DNA of 64,000 nucleotides from positions 1 to 64,000 of the forward strand of contig JACQDE010000037.1 in the NCBI GenBank assembly GCA_016201285.1. The letters run 5' to 3'. Positions 23,536 to 31,833 of the stretch are shown piece by piece; position 1 is the first letter of the stretch; each line of letters opens with the position of its first letter. Below the pieces are notes generated by a model. It did no database searches and was not told the DNA's origin. It worked only from the letters and a program-made list of their open reading frames with translations. The stretch is from Acidobacteriota bacterium (GTDB taxonomy: Bacteria > Acidobacteriota > Terriglobia > Acidiferrales > UBA7541). A program made the position numbers and the translations under genes.

Positions 23536-24284
23536 TGAACATCCCCGCGCCCACGATATCCATCGTCATCCCGGCGTACAACGAAGAGCGGCGGCTGCCG
23601 CGGTCGCTGGAGCGCATCTGCGCGTACTTGAAGAACCGCGGATGGGACGGGGAAGTCATCGTCGTGGACGACGGGTCCACCGACCGGACGGCGCAAATCG
23701 TGACGGAGTGGCAGAAGCAAATCCCCACGCTGCGGCTGGTGCAGAACGGAGAGAACCGCGGAAAGGGTTTTTCGGTGCGCCACGGGATGCTCGAGGCGCG
23801 GGCGCGCATTGCGATCTTCACGGATGCAGACCTTTCGTCGCCGATCGAAGAAGCGGACAAACTGCTGGGGGTAATGGGCGGCGGGCGGTACGACGTGGCC
23901 ATCGGGTCGCGCGGGGTGGACCCGCGGCTGATCACGGTGCACCAGTCGCGCTTCCGCGAGGTCGCGGGGATTATCTTTAATAAGATGGTGCGACTGGTGA
24001 CCGGGCTGAAATTCATGGATACGCAGTGCGGGTTCAAAGCGTTTGTGGTGGGGAAGATGAAGCCAGTGTTCGAGCAACAGCGGATTGAAGGTTTCGGGTT
24101 CGACCCGGAAATTCTGTTCCTGGCGAAGCTGCACGGGTTGCGGATCGTGGAAGTGCCGGTGCGGTGGTCGCACGACGCGGACACGCGCGTGCGGGTGCTG
24201 CGGGACAGCCTGCGGATGTTCTGGGAGCTGGTGGAAATCCGGTGGAATCGGGTGGTCGGGCGATACCGGGTGAGGAAGGGGTAA
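23535..24284 (+). CDS. Family 2 glycosyltransferase (dolichyl-phosphate glucose synthase-like)
   Basis: 249 residues, GT-A fold. ISIVIPAYNEERRLPRSL begins the fold, VDDGSTDRT is the nucleotide-sugar site, and FTDADLSSPIEEADKLL holds the metal-binding DxD-like motif. The RGVDPRLITVHQSRFREVAGIIFNKMVRLVTGLKFMDTQCGFKAF segment is typical of bacterial polyprenyl-phosphate glucose or mannose synthases. No membrane segments follow, so it is a soluble or peripheral enzyme that charges a polyprenyl phosphate. The next gene but one promoter makes a cis-prenyltransferase, which would supply the lipid. ATG 23535 is set by coupling to pcm. Confidence 0.87.
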   Translation: MNIPAPTISIVIPAYNEERRLPRSLERICAYLKNRGWDGEVIVVDDGSTDRTAQIVTEWQKQIPTLRLVQNGENRGKGFSVRHGMLEARARIAIFTDADLSSPIEEADKLLGVMGGGRYDVAIGSRGVDPRLITVHQSRFREVAGIIFNKMVRLVTGLKFMDTQCGFKAFVVGKMKPVFEQQRIEGFGFDPEILFLAKLHGLRIVEVPVRWSHDADTRVRVLRDSLRMFWELVEIRWNRVVGRYRVRKG

Positions 24285-24312
24285 GGGGTCCTAGCTTCAC
24301 GACATAAAGTAC

Positions 24313-24341
24313 TTGACTATGGCACATTCTTTGCGCATACT
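24313..24341 (+). promoter_or_regulatory. Promoter for a leaderless uppS
   Basis: TTGACT (24313-24318), 17-bp spacer, CATACT (24336-24341). The expected start site coincides with ATG 24348, and no Shine-Dalgarno is present. Confidence 0.55.
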
Positions 24342-24347
24342 GCGGCC

Positions 24348-25073
24348 ATGTCCACTGGAAACCCTGCTTCTGCTGGCCTGCACGTGGCCATCATTCCTGA
24401 CGGCAACGGCCGCTGGGCGGTGCAGCGCGGATGGCCGCGGCGAGCTGGACACCGCGCCGGCGCGGAAACCGTACGGCGGGTCGTGGACGCAGCGGCGGAC
24501 CTCGGCGTTGGATATCTGACCCTCTTTGCATTTTCCTCCGACAACTGGGAGCGACCGGCGGGCGAAGTGGATGCACTTTTCGGCCTGGTGCGGGAATTCC
24601 TGCTCGAGGGAGCGCCGCACTGGGTGGTGCGCGGCATCCGGCTGCGGGTGATCGGGCGGCGGGATCGCCTAGCAACGTCGCTGCGGGCGGCGATTGCGTC
24701 CGCGGAGGAAGCGACGGCCGCGGGGCGTGGGATGCAGCTCCGCATCGCCGTGGATTATTCGGCGCGGGAAGAGATCTTGCGGGCGGCGACACGCTTCTAT
24801 ACGACGCTGGAGATTTCGCAGGAGGCGTTTGGATGGATGCTGGCGCGGGTGAGCCACGCGGGCGAGGACTTTCCGAACGTGGACCTAGTGATCCGCACGG
24901 GCGGCGAGCAGCGGTTGAGCGATTTTCTGCTGTGGGAATGCGCGTATGCGGAGCTGGTCTTCAGCAAGAAGCTGTGGCCGGACTTCGGCGCGGCAGACCT
25001 GGATGCAGCGATTCGCGAGTACCACATGAGGCCGCGGCGGTTTGGGCGGTTGCCGGAGGAAAAAGCAGGATGA
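24348..25073 (+). CDS. uppS: Isoprenyl (cis-prenyl) transferase, UppS family
   Basis: Extends farnesyl diphosphate with isopentenyl units to the C55-type lipid carrier used for cell wall and polysaccharide synthesis. The active-site IPDGNGRWA (Asp near residue 18), TLFAFSSDNWERP and the C-terminal DLVIRTGGEQRLSDFLLWECAYAELVFSKKLWPDF are intact. 241 residues is normal. The catalytic Asp context has GNGRWA where many have GNGRWA or GNRRWA, so it is canonical. It probably starts without a leader. A paralogue elsewhere may exist, as this one is not in the usual cdsA/dxr operon. Confidence 0.9.
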   Translation: MSTGNPASAGLHVAIIPDGNGRWAVQRGWPRRAGHRAGAETVRRVVDAAADLGVGYLTLFAFSSDNWERPAGEVDALFGLVREFLLEGAPHWVVRGIRLRVIGRRDRLATSLRAAIASAEEATAAGRGMQLRIAVDYSAREEILRAATRFYTTLEISQEAFGWMLARVSHAGEDFPNVDLVIRTGGEQRLSDFLLWECAYAELVFSKKLWPDFGAADLDAAIREYHMRPRRFGRLPEEKAG

Positions 25074-25339
25074 GAAAGGCGATGGCGCCTGGTTAGCGGC
25101 GCGAAACTGTTTGACTCTGTTGACATCCCAGGCTTTGGCCACTGCGAACCCGAGGCCCCAAGTCGGGGCAGGTACAGGCTTCCCGAGAATAGAACGAGAC
25201 CTCCTTTTCAGTCTTTCGGCGTGATTATTCTTCTGCCCCAAGCAGAAGCTCGCGGGCACATCATTTACCGCATCAGAAGATCAACCGAGCCATTTCGAAT
25301 CGCAGTTTGCAGATTTCAGAACAGGCCTCACAAAGGCGC
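25074..25339. other. Convergent spacer, nothing recognised
   Basis: 265 bases between uppS and the Nudix gene. A short inverted repeat GAGGCCCCAAGTCGGGGC is the only structure; no T-run and no ORF with start signals. Confidence 0.35.
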
Positions 25340-25825
25340 TCAGCGGGCGGGCTGAGTGCGGGCGCGGGCCATGGCGAAGGCTTTACGGACGACGCGGGTG
25401 GCGGCGACGGTGAGGTTGTAGGCGGGCAAGTCTTCCTCCTGGACGAGGGCGACATCGGTGACGTCGCTCGCGGCACGGGGCGTGCCGGCGATGGCCTCGC
25501 AGAGATAATCCACGATGACAAAATGATAGCGGGGGCGCGCGGGCGCGGCCTGCGGAGCGCCGGAGTCTTCTTCGGGACCGGGGAAAATGCGCTCGAAGAC
25601 CTCGATGAGGTCGAGCACGCGTACGTCGAGAGAAGTCTCTTCGCGGAGTTCGCGGCGGACGCCTTCGACCAGCGTTTCGCCAAGCTCGAGGGTGCCGCCG
25701 GGGATGGACCAGACGCCTTTCATGGGCTCGCTGCCGCGGCGGATGAGCAGGGCACAGCCGTCGAGGATGACAACGCCACCCACGCCGACGACCGGATGAT
25801 CAAGAAACTCGCGCTTGCCGCCCAT
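25340..25825 (-). CDS. Nudix hydrolase
   Basis: 161 residues from ATG 25825. The Nudix box GGTLELGETLVEGVRRELREETSL matches GX5EX7REUXEEXGU except that the second Gly is Ser. The first strand VVGVGGVVILDGCALLIRRG and MKGVWSIPGG context suggest an ADP-ribose or NUDT-like pyrophosphatase; substrate cannot be assigned. The 120-residue N-terminal extension of the open frame is a shadow of the LysW-like region. Confidence 0.85.
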   Translation of the reverse strand: MGGKREFLDHPVVGVGGVVILDGCALLIRRGSEPMKGVWSIPGGTLELGETLVEGVRRELREETSLDVRVLDLIEVFERIFPGPEEDSGAPQAAPARPRYHFVIVDYLCEAIAGTPRAASDVTDVALVQEEDLPAYNLTVAATRVVRKAFAMARARTQPAR

Positions 25826-25916
25826 CGTCCGTATCCTGGGAGAGGAAATGCTTGACACCGGCGTTATATAATACGCCCGCCTGCAGGAAATCACCGAACG
25901 GGGAAGGAGGTGCCGC

Positions 25917-26156
25917 GTGCTGAAGTGTCCTGAATGCGCAGCGGTGCTGGACGTGGATGAAGATGAAGTGGAAGAAGGCGAAATCATGAACTGCCCGGAG
26001 TGCGAGGTGGAGCTGGAAGTGGTGCAGGTGAATCCGGTGCACTTAAACGCGATTTCGGATGAGACGGAGCAGGAAGAAGAAGAGAAGGAAGCCGAGGAGG
26101 ATTTCGACGAGGAAGAGGAGGAAGAGGAAAAGGCGGGAGATGAGGAAGAAGAGTGA
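25917..26156 (+). CDS. LysW-like zinc-ribbon carrier protein
   Basis: 79 residues from GTG 25917 with an excellent AAGGAGG eight bases upstream. Two CPEC pairs (residues 4-7 and about 27-30) form a zinc ribbon and the sequence between and after (VDEDEVEEGEIMNCPEC...ELEVVQVNP) matches LysW. LysW proteins carry alpha-aminoadipate or glutamate on their C-terminal Glu during lysine or arginine synthesis. Here the usual EDWGE end is replaced by a 30-residue tail of almost only Glu/Asp ending EEEE. No lysX/lysZ/argX partners are nearby. It might be a carrier for another modification or a zinc chaperone. Confidence 0.7.
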   Translation: MLKCPECAAVLDVDEDEVEEGEIMNCPECEVELEVVQVNPVHLNAISDETEQEEEEKEAEEDFDEEEEEEEKAGDEEEE

Positions 26157-26599
26157 GCGTTGAAGCAAAGCGCGAAACGCCGCGACATCCTTTGCGAGGT
26201 GGCTCTCATCCCATCTATCGGAGGCTGGCGGCGGCGGGACTTCTGCTGGCGAGCCTGGCCGGCTGGGCAGCCGCGGGCGCCGCGAGCGGCAAGGCGCAAG
26301 AAAAAAAGAAGCGTCCGCCGGAGATGGTGATTACCGGCACGGTGTTCACGGAAAAGGGATTTTCGTTGCCCGGGGCATCCGTCCGGGTGAAGCGCACCGG
26401 GGAGCGCAAGCCGAAGTGGGAAGCGGTCAGCGACCGGCGGGGCGAGTTCGGGGTCCGCGTGCCACAGGGCGCCGAATACGAGGTCCATGTGAGAGCCGAG
26501 GGCTACGAGGAGCAGATGCAGAAGGTGGACGGAAAGGCGAGCACGTACGAGAACCTGATCTTCCGGATGACACCGGCAACGGGAGGCAAGAAAACGTGA
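26153..26599 (+). CDS. Secreted carboxypeptidase-regulatory-like protein
   Basis: 148 residues; GTG 26153 overlaps the stop of the LysW-like gene (GTGA), so the two are coupled. A hydrophobic segment near residues 25-46 (LAAAGLLLASLAGWAAAGAA) is a signal peptide or anchor. The rest is one transthyretin-like beta-sandwich (ITGTVFTEKGFSLPGASVRVKR...GEFGVRVPQGAEYEVHVRAEGYEE), a domain common in exported proteins of Acidobacteria and Bacteroidetes. Role unknown; probably surface or periplasmic binding. Confidence 0.72.
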   Translation: MSVEAKRETPRHPLRGGSHPIYRRLAAAGLLLASLAGWAAAGAASGKAQEKKKRPPEMVITGTVFTEKGFSLPGASVRVKRTGERKPKWEAVSDRRGEFGVRVPQGAEYEVHVRAEGYEEQMQKVDGKASTYENLIFRMTPATGGKKT

Positions 26600-26601
26600 C
26601 G

Positions 26602-26958
26602 ATGGGACGCATCGTTCTGCTGGCCGCGCTTGCCGGCTTGCTGTTGCCTGCGGCGGCGATGGCGCAGGACAGGAAACGCGAGGCGCAACTTCGCACGGTT
26701 CACGGAACGGTGGTGGACAAGGACGAAAATGCGCTGCCGGGCGGAGTGGTTTTCCTGAAGAACGTGAAGACGCAGATCGTGAAGACGTACAACGCGAATG
26801 AAAAGGGCGAGTACCGCTTCAGCGGGCTTGATCCGAACGTGGACTACGAGATTCATGCCGAAGATCAGGAAATGAAGTCAACGAAGCGGACGATTTCGAG
26901 CTTCGACAGCCGAAAAGAAATCGTAATCACCCTGAAAGTGGACAAGAAGAAGGAATAG
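26602..26958 (+). CDS. Secreted carboxypeptidase-regulatory-like protein, second copy
   Basis: 118 residues with signal peptide (IVLLAALAGLLLPAAAMA-Q) and the same beta-sandwich (VHGTVVDKDENALPGGVVFLKNVKTQ...GEYRFSGLDPNVDYEIHAEDQ). It follows the related gene after two bases, suggesting a tandem duplication that has diverged. Ends in KKE-rich basic residues. Confidence 0.72.
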   Translation: MGRIVLLAALAGLLLPAAAMAQDRKREAQLRTVHGTVVDKDENALPGGVVFLKNVKTQIVKTYNANEKGEYRFSGLDPNVDYEIHAEDQEMKSTKRTISSFDSRKEIVITLKVDKKKE

Positions 26959-27030
26959 AATTTCCCCGACGTAACTGCCACAACCCTGCGAAGGCATTCC
27001 AGAAAACATTTCCGAAAATCGCTTACAGCA

Positions 27031-27972
27031 TTACTCGGCAGCCACTGGCCTGACGAATGGGGCAATGACGCGGATCGCTTGCGGAAGGACTTCGATTTCC
27101 ACGGGAGCCTCGCCGAGGATTTCGCCATCGCCATGGAAGGGCGAGGAGCGATTCGCGGAGAGGCGGATGCGGCGGGCGCGGAAACGGTGAATCTGCGGCC
27201 AGCGCAGGTCGCCATTGCGGAGAAGGACGAGCAGCGCCTAGAAGACGCGGGTCCAGGGCAGATCTTCAACAAAGGTCAGATCCATCCAGCCATCATCCAT
27301 GCGCACGGAAGGCGCGATCTTGAAGCCGGCGCCGTAGGTGGGGGAGTTGGCGACCGCCGCCAGCAGCAATGGCCGTTGAAACGGCGCACCGTCAATTTCA
27401 GCGGTGACGTGGAGAGGTTGCGAAGTAGTGAGAGCGACGAGAGCGGCGGTGACGTATTTTAAGAGGCCCGGCATGCGGCGGAATTTGCCGGTGGCGAGCT
27501 GGTTAGCCTCGGCGTCGAGTCCGATGCCGCCAGCGCCGATGAAAACCCGCACCTGATTTCCGGGAAAGCACGCGCGGAGAATGTCCACCGCGCGCGGGGC
27601 GCCATGAACGAGGAGATGAGCGGCGGCAACGGGGTCGAGCGGAATGCCGAGGCCCATGGCAATGTCATTGCCGCTGCCAGCGGGAAGGCAGGCCATCACG
27701 ACACCGGTGCCGAAAGCGCCGGTTAGGACGTAATGGAACGCGCCATCGCCGCCGAGTGCAGCGACGCAGCGATAGCCATCAGGAGCGGCGGCCGCGGCAC
27801 GCTGGCGCATGTCTTCGGCAGAAGTGGTAACGCAAAAATCGGCGGGGAAGCCCTGCTTGCGGAGATAGCCCTCGACAATCGGCTGGGCGCGAAGAGCGCG
27901 ACCACTGCCGGAGACCGGATTGACGAGCACGAGAGTCCGAGCGGATCGGTCCATAGGGGCTAGGCGGGGCAC
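27031..27972 (-). CDS. Diacylglycerol kinase family lipid kinase with in-frame TAG
   Basis: The first 244 codons end in a TAG (27238-27240), but the same frame continues for 68 more codons to TAA at 27031 with family-like sequence: ALLVLLRNGDLRWPQIHRFRARRIRL and DGEILGEAPVEIEVLPQAIRVI, the C-terminal strands that DAG-kinase-like proteins need. The N-terminal part has LVNPVSGSG, the nucleotide-binding GGDGAFH, and PAGSGNDIA. The TAG falls where GAG (Glu) would be expected. It is either a recent nonsense mutation, a sequencing error or a readthrough codon; a UUA-anticodon tRNA in this window could read TAG by wobble. The enzyme would phosphorylate a lipid or sphingoid substrate at the inner membrane. 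Confidence 0.75.
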
Positions 27973-28128
27973 AGGATGAGCCGGACGGAGAGAAGTGTCA
28001 AGGGCCAGGACGGAGAGAGAGAAATCTTGGCGCCGGCGGTGGGAGCGGTTATCGTCTTATTCCGGGCTGCCAGGTAGATGCTGCCGGAGTGGGATGCAGA
28101 GATGCGGCCAAATGTACGGTCCAGTTGG

Positions 28129-28134
28129 TACAAT
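28129..28134 (+). promoter_or_regulatory. Possible -10 box of the phoB operon
   Basis: TACAAT 22 bases upstream of the phoB ATG. No good -35 is visible at the right distance. Confidence 0.3.
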
Positions 28135-28155
28135 CTCCCGGGGCAGGTCAGTCAC

Positions 28156-28854
28156 ATGAAACGAATTCTGATCATCGAGGACGACCGCGATATCATCGAG
28201 TTGATCCGCTACAACTTGGAGCAGGAAGGCTTCAGCCTTACTTCGACGCGCGATGGCGTGACCGGACTTGAGCATGTGAGAAAATCTCCGCCGGACTTGC
28301 TCCTTCTGGACCTGATGCTGCCCAAGCTGTCAGGGCTTGAGATTTGCAAAGCGATTCGCCGGGACGAGAGACTGAACCGGCTGCCCATCCTGATGCTCAC
28401 TGCCCGCGGAGATGAATCCGATCGCGTCATCGGTCTCGAACTGGGCGCGGACGACTACGTGACGAAGCCTTTCAGCCCGCGCGAAATGGTCGCACGCGTT
28501 AAGGCGCTGCTACGCCGCACGGAATCCTCCGAAAGTGAGACCGAGAAAGTCTTCGAGGTCGGCCGATTGGTGATCGATCCCGAAGGCTACCGCGTCACCC
28601 GGAATGGCAGGCCCCTGGTACTCAGCACGCTGGAATTTCGGCTTCTGTATTTCCTGGCGAGCCGTCCCAACAAGGTGTACACCCGCGACCAGTTGCTCGA
28701 CGCTGTCTGGGGCACGGAACGATTCGTCACGCCCCGCAGCGTAGACGCCTGCATGCGCCGCCTCCGCGAGAAAATCGAGGAAGACCCGGAGAATCCCGTC
28801 TTCCTGAAGACTCTGCGCGGCGCCGGCTACCTCTTTGAACATCATGCGACTTAG
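28156..28854 (+). CDS. phoB: Phosphate regulon response regulator PhoB
   Basis: 232 residues, OmpR/PhoB type. The receiver domain has the acidic pocket E8-D9-D10 region (IIEDD), phospho-acceptor D52 (LLLLDLMLP), and VTKPF lysine; the C-terminal winged helix (LSTLEFRLLYFLASRPNKVYTRDQLLDAVWG ... RLREKIEEDPENPVFLKTLRGAGYLF) binds Pho boxes. ATG 28156 gives the standard N-terminus MKRILIIEDD. It overlaps phoR by 11 bases. The pst genes and PhoB-box repeats downstream confirm the assignment. Confidence 0.93.
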   Translation: MKRILIIEDDRDIIELIRYNLEQEGFSLTSTRDGVTGLEHVRKSPPDLLLLDLMLPKLSGLEICKAIRRDERLNRLPILMLTARGDESDRVIGLELGADDYVTKPFSPREMVARVKALLRRTESSESETEKVFEVGRLVIDPEGYRVTRNGRPLVLSTLEFRLLYFLASRPNKVYTRDQLLDAVWGTERFVTPRSVDACMRRLREKIEEDPENPVFLKTLRGAGYLFEHHAT

Positions 28855-30610
28855 CTTGTTCTGGAAACTCGGAATCATCTATCCGGCTCTTTTTGCCCTG
28901 GTCCTTTTCGCCGTCGATACATATGCGGTCGAAGCCTTGCGCCGTGATTATGTGCGTTCAGGCTTCGAGCACCTCACCGCGCTCAAGAGCCTGGTCGAAG
29001 GGCAACCGCCGGACGTCGCCAATCCAGCCGCACTCAGGGAATGGACCGCGTGGATGGCCCGCAGCGGCGCGCGTGTCACGGTCATCGCTTTCGACGGCCG
29101 CGTCCTGACGGATTCGTCTGAAGATCCCGCTCGCATGGAAAATCACGGCGGGCGTCCCGAAGTCCAGGATGCGCTGGCACGGGGCGAGGGCCGCGCGATC
29201 CGTTACAGCAACACGCTGAAGCGCGACCTGCTTTATCTCGCCACTCGACATCTGCCTGCCCCCGAAAGTTCAACGGGGCCGGCCGTGATCCGCCTGGCCT
29301 TGCCGCTGGCACAAATTGATGAAGATCTCGCGCATTTCCGCCGCCGGATGTGGACGGCCTCCTTTGTCATTCTCCTGCTGGCCGGCAGCGTTTCGTTGTT
29401 CATCTCGCGCACCCTTGCAAAGCGAATTGTGCGGCTCAAGCATTTCTCCGAACGGGTGGCTCAAGGGGATTTCCGTCCGCTGCCGGTAGAACAACAGGGC
29501 GACGAGCTCACCGATCTCGGCCGCACCCTGAATGAGACGGCAGCGCAACTCGACCAGACAATTCACTCGCTGACCGAAGAGCGCAACCGCTCTTCCGCCA
29601 TTCTGGGCAGCATGGTCGAAGGCGTTGCCGTCATCAGCCCGGATGGCCGCATTGTTTTCCTCAATCAGACTTTTTGTCGTGATCTGGCCGTGGATGCAGA
29701 CAATTGTGAAGGCCGCCCGCTGGTGGAGGTCATTCGCCAGTCGGACTTGCTGGCCGTCATCCAGCGAGTGTTGGCCGGCGGCGAGAGCACCAGAGGAGAA
29801 GTTTCGCTAGCCGTGCCAGGCGCTGCCGGGTCGAGGGACTTTGCGGCCACTGCGGCACCGGTGCGAGCAGATGGCACCACGGGGGCGGTGCTGGTGCTGC
29901 ATGACATCAGCGAGCTGCGCCGGCTGGAGCGCGTGCGGCGCGACTTTGTAGCGAATGTGTCGCACGAATTCAAAACACCGCTGACTGCCATTCAAGGCTT
30001 TGCGGAAACGCTGCTCGCGGGCGCGCTCGACGACACGACAAACCGTCGCCGCTTCGTGGAGATTATCCGGGACCACTCCGCGCGGCTGGCCCGGCTGACG
30101 GACGATCTCCTGAAACTATCGCTCATCGAAGCGGGAAAACTTGAGCTGGAGTTTCGCCCCGTCAATGTCACGGAACTGATCGAATCGTGTGCCGAAACAA
30201 CGCGCTTCAAGGCCGCGCAAAAGCAATTGTCCCTTTCTGTCGAATGTCTCGCCGGCGTGTCGCAAGTCCGCGGCGATGCCAGACGCCTTGCGGAAGTCCT
30301 GCAAAACATTCTGGACAACGCTGTGCAGTACACGCCGGCGGGAGGGAGAATTTCCATCACCGCCGGCGCGGAGGAGCGGTTCGTGCGAATCGCCGTCGCC
30401 GATACGGGCATCGGCATCCCACGCGACGAGCAGCAGAGGATTTTCGAGCGGTTTTACCGCGTGGACGCCGCGCGCTCACGCGAAGCCGGCGGCACCGGCT
30501 TGGGACTCTCCATCGCCAAGCACCTGGTCGAAGCCCACGGCGGGCGGATTGAAGTGGAAAGCGAAGTCAGCCACGGCTCGACGTTCTCTATATTCCTTCC
30601 TGCGACCTAA
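28844..30610 (+). CDS. phoR: Phosphate regulon sensor kinase PhoR
   Basis: 588 residues from ATG 28844. Membrane helix near 7-25, a periplasmic-like loop to about 165, a second helix ([16 protein letters not shown]), HAMP, a PAS domain ([30 protein letters not shown]), then the kinase core: phosphorylated His in [13 protein letters not shown] box [13 protein letters not shown]1 DTGIGIP, F box and G2 GGTGLGLSI. It phosphorylates PhoB when phosphate is low and receives the signal through PhoU and the Pst transporter. The large extracytoplasmic loop is longer than in E. coli PhoR. Confidence 0.92.
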   Translation: MRLSLFWKLGIIYPALFALVLFAVDTYAVEALRRDYVRSGFEHLTALKSLVEGQPPDVANPAALREWTAWMARSGARVTVIAFDGRVLTDSSEDPARMENHGGRPEVQDALARGEGRAIRYSNTLKRDLLYLATRHLPAPESSTGPAVIRLALPLAQIDEDLAHFRRRMWTASFVILLLAGSVSLFISRTLAKRIVRLKHFSERVAQGDFRPLPVEQQGDELTDLGRTLNETAAQLDQTIHSLTEERNRSSAILGSMVEGVAVISPDGRIVFLNQTFCRDLAVDADNCEGRPLVEVIRQSDLLAVIQRVLAGGESTRGEVSLAVPGAAGSRDFAATAAPVRADGTTGAVLVLHDISELRRLERVRRDFVANVSHEFKTPLTAIQGFAETLLAGALDDTTNRRRFVEIIRDHSARLARLTDDLLKLSLIEAGKLELEFRPVNVTELIESCAETTRFKAAQKQLSLSVECLAGVSQVRGDARRLAEVLQNILDNAVQYTPAGGRISITAGAEERFVRIAVADTGIGIPRDEQQRIFERFYRVDAARSREAGGTGLGLSIAKHLVEAHGGRIEVESEVSHGSTFSIFLPAT

Positions 30611-30688
30611 TACCCTCAAATCCGGCACTTCGATCGCCTGAAATCTGAACCAAGGCGTAGCCGAAACATCATCCACACATCATCCGTG

Positions 30689-30706
30689 TGTCACAGAACC
30701 CTGGCA
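30689..30706 (+). promoter_or_regulatory. Degenerate Pho-box-like repeat
   Basis: TGTCACA-gaac-CCTGGCA. The first half is a perfect Pho-box unit, the second matches weakly. It precedes the small ORF and phoU. Confidence 0.3.
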
Positions 30707-30726
30707 GGCTAGCCTCGGGGTGCAAC

Positions 30727-31032
30727 ATGGACCTGGTGACTTGGCTGCCTTCCTGGGTTCTGGGCCTGCTCCTGCTCCTGACCCTGCTTTACCCGTGGGA
30801 CCGGCCGGAGCCGAATCACACGTTCATCGTGGGAATGCTGGAAAAGTTGACGGAGGAGCTTGATGGCGACAATCGCGAGAGAAATCGAAAACTTCCAGAA
30901 GGACGCGCTGGTGAACTACCTGGTGTCAATGGCGCGCACAGTAGAGGGGGCGGTGAACCGGGCCATCGAGGCGCTGCTTCACAACCGGGGTCCCCGGGCG
31001 TCAGCGCTGGCGGGCGAGATTTTTCTGAATGA
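30727..31032 (+). CDS. Possible small membrane protein overlapping phoU
   Basis: ATG 30727 opens a frame whose first 45 residues form one hydrophobic helix (LVTWLPSWVLGLLLLLTLLYPW) and a plausible cytoplasmic helix. The remaining 55 residues lie out of frame within phoU and look like a shadow. The N-terminal part may be a genuine short membrane protein that regulates Pst or PhoR, translated ahead of phoU, or just a coincidence. Confidence 0.3.
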   Translation: MDLVTWLPSWVLGLLLLLTLLYPWDRPEPNHTFIVGMLEKLTEELDGDNRERNRKLPEGRAGELPGVNGAHSRGGGEPGHRGAASQPGSPGVSAGGRDFSE

Positions 31033-31609
31033 GCCGCGTGTCAATGAAATGGAGATCGTCATCGACGAGCACGCGGTGAAAATGCTGCGCGGTGACGCGC
31101 GGCCAGATGAAGACATCCGCATGATTGTGGCCACGCTGCGGATCAACAACGACCTCGAGCGGATGGGAGATCTGGCCGTCAACATTGGGCAGCGCGTGAT
31201 TTCGCTGGCCGACATGGGGCCGGCAGAAACTCCGCCCGAATTTGAGCCGATGTCCGCAGCGGTGCGCGCCATGGTCAGCAAAAGTCTGGGGGCACTGATC
31301 TTCCGCAACGTGGACCTGGCCAAGGCTGTCCTGCAGAGCGACGACGCGGTAGACCGCTTCCGCGATGTAGTCTTCGAACGGCTACTGGCGGAAATGGCCC
31401 AACGCCCCGCTACCGTCGCGCCCAACATGCAGTTTGTGCTGGCTTCCCGCTATCTCGAACGAATCGCCGATCACTGCACCAACATCGCCGAAGACGTCGT
31501 CTACTGGGTGCGCGGACTCGATATCCGCCACGGCCGCGGACGGGAACTGGATACGCAGCGACCGCTCGCAGTGGCCGAAACAACAGCATTCGACTCCGGA
31601 CAGGAGTAA
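30863..31609 (+). CDS. phoU: PhoU phosphate-signalling protein (copy 1)
   Basis: 248 residues from ATG 30863 with GGAGG nine bases upstream. Two symmetric three-helix halves, each with the metal-binding ExxxD pattern (NNDLERMGDLAVNIGQR and SRYLERIADHCTNIAEDVVYWV). PhoU links Pst transport to PhoR and prevents phosphate overload. A C-terminal 35-residue extension is not in typical PhoU. It is coded between phoR and the porin; a second PhoU is at the end of the pst operon. Confidence 0.88.
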   Translation: MATIAREIENFQKDALVNYLVSMARTVEGAVNRAIEALLHNRGPRASALAGEIFLNEPRVNEMEIVIDEHAVKMLRGDARPDEDIRMIVATLRINNDLERMGDLAVNIGQRVISLADMGPAETPPEFEPMSAAVRAMVSKSLGALIFRNVDLAKAVLQSDDAVDRFRDVVFERLLAEMAQRPATVAPNMQFVLASRYLERIADHCTNIAEDVVYWVRGLDIRHGRGRELDTQRPLAVAETTAFDSGQE

Positions 31610-31714
31610 ACGTCTGGCAAAATCCCGCCTGCTCGCCATGCGGGGCTGGTACCCCTGAACCGGCCCCGCTCCCTCCTCTGCCCCGTCGGCGATATCACGC
31701 ACAATTCACAGGCC

Positions 31715-31732
31715 GGTCACACAACGGTCACA
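31715..31732 (+). promoter_or_regulatory. Pho box upstream of the porin
   Basis: GGTCACA-caac-GGTCACA: two identical 7-bp units separated by 4 bp, the 11-bp period of PhoB sites (consensus CTGTCAT-like). It lies about 100 bp before ATG 31834. Confidence 0.72.
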
Positions 31733-31833
31733 GGGTGCTTCTAAGCTGGACCTTCGCAGAACGAAGGGAAGATTTCGTACCGCGAAAACTCAGCATTTCA
31801 ATCGGAGTGATCCTTGTTGTCGAGGAGGCAGCT

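Noticed and set aside
30727-31032. Full 101-residue protein overlapping phoU
   Set aside because: Only the first 45 residues look protein-like; the rest is out-of-frame phoU sequence. Kept as a low-confidence small ORF only.
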